A DNA stretch of 8,623 bases from positions 1 through 8,623 of the forward strand of contig CAZTLI010000223.1 of NCBI GenBank assembly GCA_964614375.1, in the 5' to 3' direction. The notes under the pieces were generated by a model. That model was not told the origin of the DNA. It ran no database searches and was given only the letters and a program-made list of their open reading frames with translations. Positions 6,479 to 8,623 of the stretch are shown one piece after another. Origin of the DNA: CAZTLI01 sp964614375. GTDB lineage: Bacteria; Chloroflexota; Anaerolineae; Aggregatilineales; Phototrophicaceae. Each line of letters begins with the position of its first letter. Position 1 is the stretch's first letter. A program made the translations under genes and the position numbers.

Positions 6479-7144
6479 TTATTTCACGCTTAGCAGCGCA
6501 CTTTCATCCATTTCATCCGATTGCTGATCACTATGTCCACGCAGGCGAATGTCGCTAAATCTTTCGGGATGCCGCCCCTGTGTGCGTTCAGGTGTAAAAA
6601 ATTGCCGGATGTGTTCAAAGTCCGCTTCGATGTCGCCGGTGGGCATGAATGGTTCCGCGATGTACGCCCGTTTCTGACCATAGTGGAACGCCCCCAGCAC
6701 AATCGGCACACCAGCCCGATGCGCGATGTGATAGAAGCCCGTTTTCCAGTGATTGGTTTTGCGGCGTGTGCCTTCGGGCGATAGCGTCAATATCATGCGC
6801 TCTCGTTTTTCAAATTCTGCCACAACTTGATCCACCGCATTGAGCGAACGTGAACGCTCAATCGGAATCGCGCCGAAAAGCCGGACGATGAACCCGCGCC
6901 AGCCTCTCATCAACTCGGCTTTGACCATCGTCAGCGGGCGACGATTAAAATACGAAATCACGCCGACCATCACGACATAATCCCAACCCGACGTATGTGG
7001 GCCAGCGGCAACGACAAATTTTTTGGCATCGGGCAGGTCACCGATCACGCGCCAACCCCAAACATAAAATATGAGCGCAAAGGGACGGGTCACTAGCCAT
7101 CCAACTGTCCGTGCAAGGTAATAGGTCATGGAACTGTCCGACAC
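6479..7144 (-). CDS. PlsC-type 1-acyl-glycerol-3-phosphate acyltransferase family protein
   Basis: A 221-residue enzyme of the lysophospholipid acyltransferase (LPLAT) superfamily, membrane-associated, likely acylating a lysophosphatidate-type acceptor in phospholipid synthesis; the exact acceptor is not visible. With GTG 7144 as residue 1, the catalytic HX4D motif is in GPHTSGWDYV (H50, D55), followed by the IPIERSR segment (about 94-100), the acceptor-binding EGTR (124-127) in SPEGTRRKTN, and the VPIVLGAF segment (about 146-153). A hydrophobic stretch near residues 15-35 could anchor it. The GTG is preferred because AGGGA stands 6 nt upstream. An in-frame ATG five codons further in (7129) lacks a ribosome binding site, and a longer frame to 7255 adds residues unlike the family. 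No terminator or operon link to the BMP gene is clear; the gap is 104 bp. Confidence 0.88.
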   Translation of the reverse strand: MSDSSMTYYLARTVGWLVTRPFALIFYVWGWRVIGDLPDAKKFVVAAGPHTSGWDYVVMVGVISYFNRRPLTMVKAELMRGWRGFIVRLFGAIPIERSRSLNAVDQVVAEFEKRERMILTLSPEGTRRKTNHWKTGFYHIAHRAGVPIVLGAFHYGQKRAYIAEPFMPTGDIEADFEHIRQFFTPERTQGRHPERFSDIRLRGHSDQQSDEMDESALLSVK

Positions 7145-7150
7145 TGTTTG

Positions 7151-7155
7151 TCCCT
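7151..7155 (-). promoter_or_regulatory. Ribosome binding site supporting the GTG start of the acyltransferase
   Basis: AGGGA on the minus strand, 6 nt from GTG 7144. It is the only reasonable Shine-Dalgarno match among the candidate starts at 7255, 7192, 7144 and 7129. Confidence 0.5.
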
Positions 7156-7309
7156 GAAATATGACGCGAAATTGTAGGAAGTTTTGCGGCATCGGGCAAG
7201 GCAGAATTAGCAGGCGTGACCGGGGCTGTGTGGAAACCGCAGCGGACAATCGCACGGGGCGCGGTCAACCGTCACCACGCCCACACTAGCTCATATCAGT
7301 AAGCCGCTA

Positions 7310-7747
7310 TCACCCTTCGAGCATCTGCTTGAGATTTTCGAGGCTCTCTTCGAGATTTTTGGTGTTCATGCGCTCGACCACCAGCTTATCGGCAATCTTG
7401 CCCAATCCGCCACCGGGCATCTGGTAGTCGAAGACGACATTAACCCGTGTGCCGCCATTGGCGGGTTCGACTGTCCAGACCTGTGTGCCTTTAATCATGC
7501 CGTCCATTTCAAAGGCCGTGATTTCGCCCGGATTGAATTCGACCAGTGTTTGCGTGAGATTGAAGGTCAATCCGGCGGACTTATACGTCACTTTGACCTT
7601 CGCCCCAATATTGGGATAATTGCCATCGGGGACACTCTCCTCAATACCCACAAACCAGGTGTTCCAATCACCGGGATTCAGGGTGGTATTGGCTTCAATC
7701 TCATCTGGCGACGCATTCACCACAATGCTGCGTTCGACTCGTGCCAT
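7310..7747 (-). CDS. SRPBCC (START/polyketide-cyclase-like) family protein
   Basis: A 145-residue protein with the helix-grip fold pattern of the SRPBCC superfamily, which binds hydrophobic ligands; CoxG, polyketide cyclases and many uncharacterised proteins belong here. The N-terminus MARVERSIVVNASPDEI is the usual first strand with the VNASPDEI turn. It continues through WNTWFVGI (about 28-35), the central strands, the TRVNVVFDYQMPGG segment (about 100-113), and the long C-terminal helix LEESLENLKQMLEG. The ATG at 7747 has GGGAG seven nt upstream. A TATAGT hexamer at plus 7793-7798 on the minus strand could be a -10, without a good -35. It lies 165 bp upstream of the acyltransferase on the same strand, so joint transcription is possible but unproven. 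The ligand and role are unknown; no enzyme residues can be assigned. Confidence 0.85.
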   Translation of the reverse strand: MARVERSIVVNASPDEIEANTTLNPGDWNTWFVGIEESVPDGNYPNIGAKVKVTYKSAGLTFNLTQTLVEFNPGEITAFEMDGMIKGTQVWTVEPANGGTRVNVVFDYQMPGGGLGKIADKLVVERMNTKNLEESLENLKQMLEG

Positions 7748-7966
7748 GTTTCGTCTCCCACTTGATAAAAATGCGCTTCTCGTTCCGCTTCAACTATAGC
7801 GCATTTATCGAGCGAACGAACATTACAGTCTGGTTTATGACGATTATGGCCCGGCACAGCGTTGGTATGGCCCGATAGTGTTTAACGGTTAATTGTGGTG
7901 ATGATTCACCTATCCGTGAGCGTTTGCCTGTTCTCATGGCAACCCCTCCCCCCTACCTGAGAACCT

Positions 7967-7987
7967 GACACTTTTGTGCAAGGTGTC
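7967..7987. repeat. Hairpin GACACTT/AGGTGTC
   Basis: A seven-base-pair stem (one G-T wobble) with a 7-nt loop TTGTGCA. No T-run follows on either strand, and it is not next to a gene end, so it is not called a terminator. Confidence 0.35.
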
Positions 7988-8206
7988 GTTTGCGCCGCCA
8001 GAGACTGAAGTGAACAATGGTTGTCGTGCAATACACACCTTTTGCTGCTCGTGTCCGCTTCAGATGACGTGGTTTTCGGGCAGCCGCACGTTTTAACGGG
8101 TGGCGGTACAAGCGCAACTGTTACCTGTGTCTGTTTTCCTGAATGGGTCAGGTTTTCAGCCCGCTGGCGGAGAGGGGACTTCCAGAGCGCTTGTGACACG
8201 TTTTGC

Positions 8207-8234
8207 GCCCTGCCTCTGTATACAGGGACAGGGC
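8207..8234. repeat. Imperfect 28-bp palindrome centred on GTATAC
   Basis: Fourteen positions on each side of the centre (8220/8221) pair with one mismatch (8213/8228) and one wobble (8215/8226). The inner ten bases CTGTATACAG are a perfect palindrome and the outer arms are GCCCTG and CAGGGC. Large stems of this kind with GC-rich arms are typical of REP-like or MITE-like intergenic elements. It could also be the operator of a dimeric regulator, although it is about 140 bp upstream of the nuclease promoter. Confidence 0.6.
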
Positions 8235-8247
8235 CGGGGCTGGGGGG
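8225..8247 (+). other. Putative G-quadruplex motif
   Basis: Four G-runs of 3, 3, 4 and 6 are separated by loops of 3, 2 and 2 bases (ACA, CC, CT), meeting the usual G3+N1-7 definition. It overlaps the right arm of the palindrome at 8207-8234, so cruciform or hairpin and quadruplex would compete. Folding in the cell is inference. Confidence 0.6.
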
Positions 8248-8375
8248 TTTGGAGACAGGCGTAAGGATACGTGCATCGTTACTAATTTTGAGCGATTGCA
8301 GCGTCCGTAGACGAATCGAGCTTCGGAGAATCGGGTAAATGCGCCTGACCATTCGACCAGAAGTGGGTCTATCGC

Positions 8376-8404
8376 TGGACAGTACGTGGCGTGACGATTA
8401 TAGT
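8376..8404 (+). promoter_or_regulatory. Sigma70-type promoter of the thermonuclease gene
   Basis: TGGACA (8376-8381, five of six consensus) and TATAGT (8399-8404, five of six) are separated by exactly 17 bp. Transcription would begin near 8411, leaving a leader of about 20 nt that contains the GGAG ribosome binding site at 8418-8421. Confidence 0.65.
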
Positions 8405-8430
8405 TATGCGCGTACACGGAGCGTTTTGTT

Positions 8431-8623
8431 ATGCACACCCATCTCCTGAAACTTGTTTTCATCGCGGTATGTAGCTTGCTTCTGGCGGCCTGTGACGATA
8501 CTGATTTATCGAACTTGCCTGCCAACTTTGACGACATCGCCACCGTAACGCGCGTGATTGATGGTGACACGATTGATGTGCGCCTGCAAAATGGCGCGAC
8601 GGCGCGTGTGCGCTATATCGGGG
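8431..8623 (+). CDS. Lipoprotein thermonuclease, SNase domain (partial, 3' end off window)
   Basis: The frame opens at ATG 8431 and runs off the right edge after 64 codons. GGAG lies 9 nt upstream and an in-frame TAG at 8401-8403 excludes a longer start. Residues 1-20 are a lipoprotein signal peptide with lipobox LAAC (Cys21), so the protein should be anchored outside the cell membrane. From residue 37 the staphylococcal nuclease fold begins: ATVTRVIDGDTIDVRL contains the calcium-ligand IDGDT motif (D44, D46), and RVRYIG at 59-64 carries the arginine (R61) that aligns with catalytic Arg35 of the Staphylococcus aureus enzyme. The rest, including the catalytic glutamate, lies outside the window. 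The role is probably extracellular, calcium-dependent cleavage of DNA or RNA, for nutrient or nucleotide scavenging. Confidence 0.88.
   Translation, partial: MHTHLLKLVFIAVCSLLLAACDDTDLSNLPANFDDIATVTRVIDGDTIDVRLQNGATARVRYIG

Larger units (their letters stand above)
7748..8375. other. Long gene-free region with inverted repeats and G/C tracts
   Basis: No frame here looks like a gene: the longest open frames overlap one another on opposite strands, lack ribosome binding sites and encode Pro/Arg/Ser/Gly-rich sequence characteristic of translated GC-rich repeats. Seen inside: TTAAC-G-GTTAA at 7882-7892; GGTGA-TGAT-TCACC at 7897-7910; a C-rich tract AACCCCTCCCCCC at 7941-7953; a hairpin at 7967-7987; CCTGA-ATGGG-TCAGG followed by TTTT at 8138-8156; CCGC-TG-GCGG at 8161-8170; the 28-bp palindrome at 8207-8234; and the G-rich block 8225-8247. 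From about 8131 to 8260 the composition suggests a dispersed non-coding repeat element, but only a genome-wide comparison could establish copies. Confidence 0.5.

Noticed and set aside
8138..8156. CCTGA-ATGGG-TCAGG followed by TTTT, looking like a small terminator
   Set aside because: The stem has only five pairs and no plus-strand gene ends nearby; it is more likely part of the repeat block.
7748..8430. Possible tRNA, small RNA, CRISPR array or attachment site in the long intergenic region
   Set aside because: No TTCGA-type T-loop with acceptor pairing, no regularly spaced direct repeats, and no integrase or tRNA gene nearby were found by reading both strands.
7906..8570. Three overlapping open frames of 105-148 codons in the gene-free region
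   Set aside because: They overlap each other on both strands, lack ribosome binding sites, and one crosses the start of the nuclease gene. Their Pro/Gly/Arg-rich stretches match translation of GC-tract repeats rather than protein.

Overview
The window looks like chromosomal DNA of a free-living bacterium of moderate GC content, most likely a Chloroflexota (Anaerolineae-type) member. This rests on general gene style: secreted acidic solute-binding proteins whose mature N-terminus begins near Ala-Gln-Glu, short hypothetical and SRPBCC proteins of a kind common there, and G/C-tract-rich dispersed repeats. No ribosomal or phylogenetic marker is present, so the assignment is inference.

Layout. 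Positions 1-887 hold two minus-strand genes: a partial small hypothetical protein running off the left edge (1-230) behind a good sigma70-type promoter, and an RNA 2',3'-cyclic phosphodiesterase (thpR, 336-887). A 291-bp divergent intergenic region (888-1178) carries an 11-bp-period TTAAC direct repeat resembling a Pho box. It precedes a three-gene plus-strand ABC transporter operon: periplasmic-type binding protein (1179-2261), fused double permease (2354-4102, TTG start) and ATPase (4103-5206). The set belongs to the Fbp/Afu ferric-iron or sugar-phosphate type. A hairpin lies between the binding protein and permease genes, and a terminator hairpin follows the ATPase.

Convergent to this operon are three minus-strand genes: a BMP-family (nucleoside-type) solute-binding protein without a permease of its own here (5274-6374), a PlsC-type acyltransferase (6479-7144, probably GTG start) and an SRPBCC/START-like protein (7310-7747). 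The 683 bp from 7748 to 8430 contain no convincing gene. They hold an imperfect 28-bp palindrome, an overlapping G-quadruplex-type motif and other small inverted repeats, probably a dispersed non-coding element. The window ends in the 5' part of a secreted lipoprotein thermonuclease (SNase domain, 8431 onward) with a clear promoter and ribosome binding site.

How the genes work together. Only the ABC operon is a clear functional unit: binding protein, channel and motor of one importer. The binding protein lacks the adjacent tyrosine pair of classical FbpA iron binders, resembles the AfuA subgroup, and sits behind a Pho-like repeat. Uptake of a phosphorylated organic compound is therefore at least as plausible as iron uptake. 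I see no defence system, mobile element gene, tRNA, rRNA or CRISPR array. Apart from the regulatory and repeat observations, the window looks like ordinary housekeeping and transport sequence.
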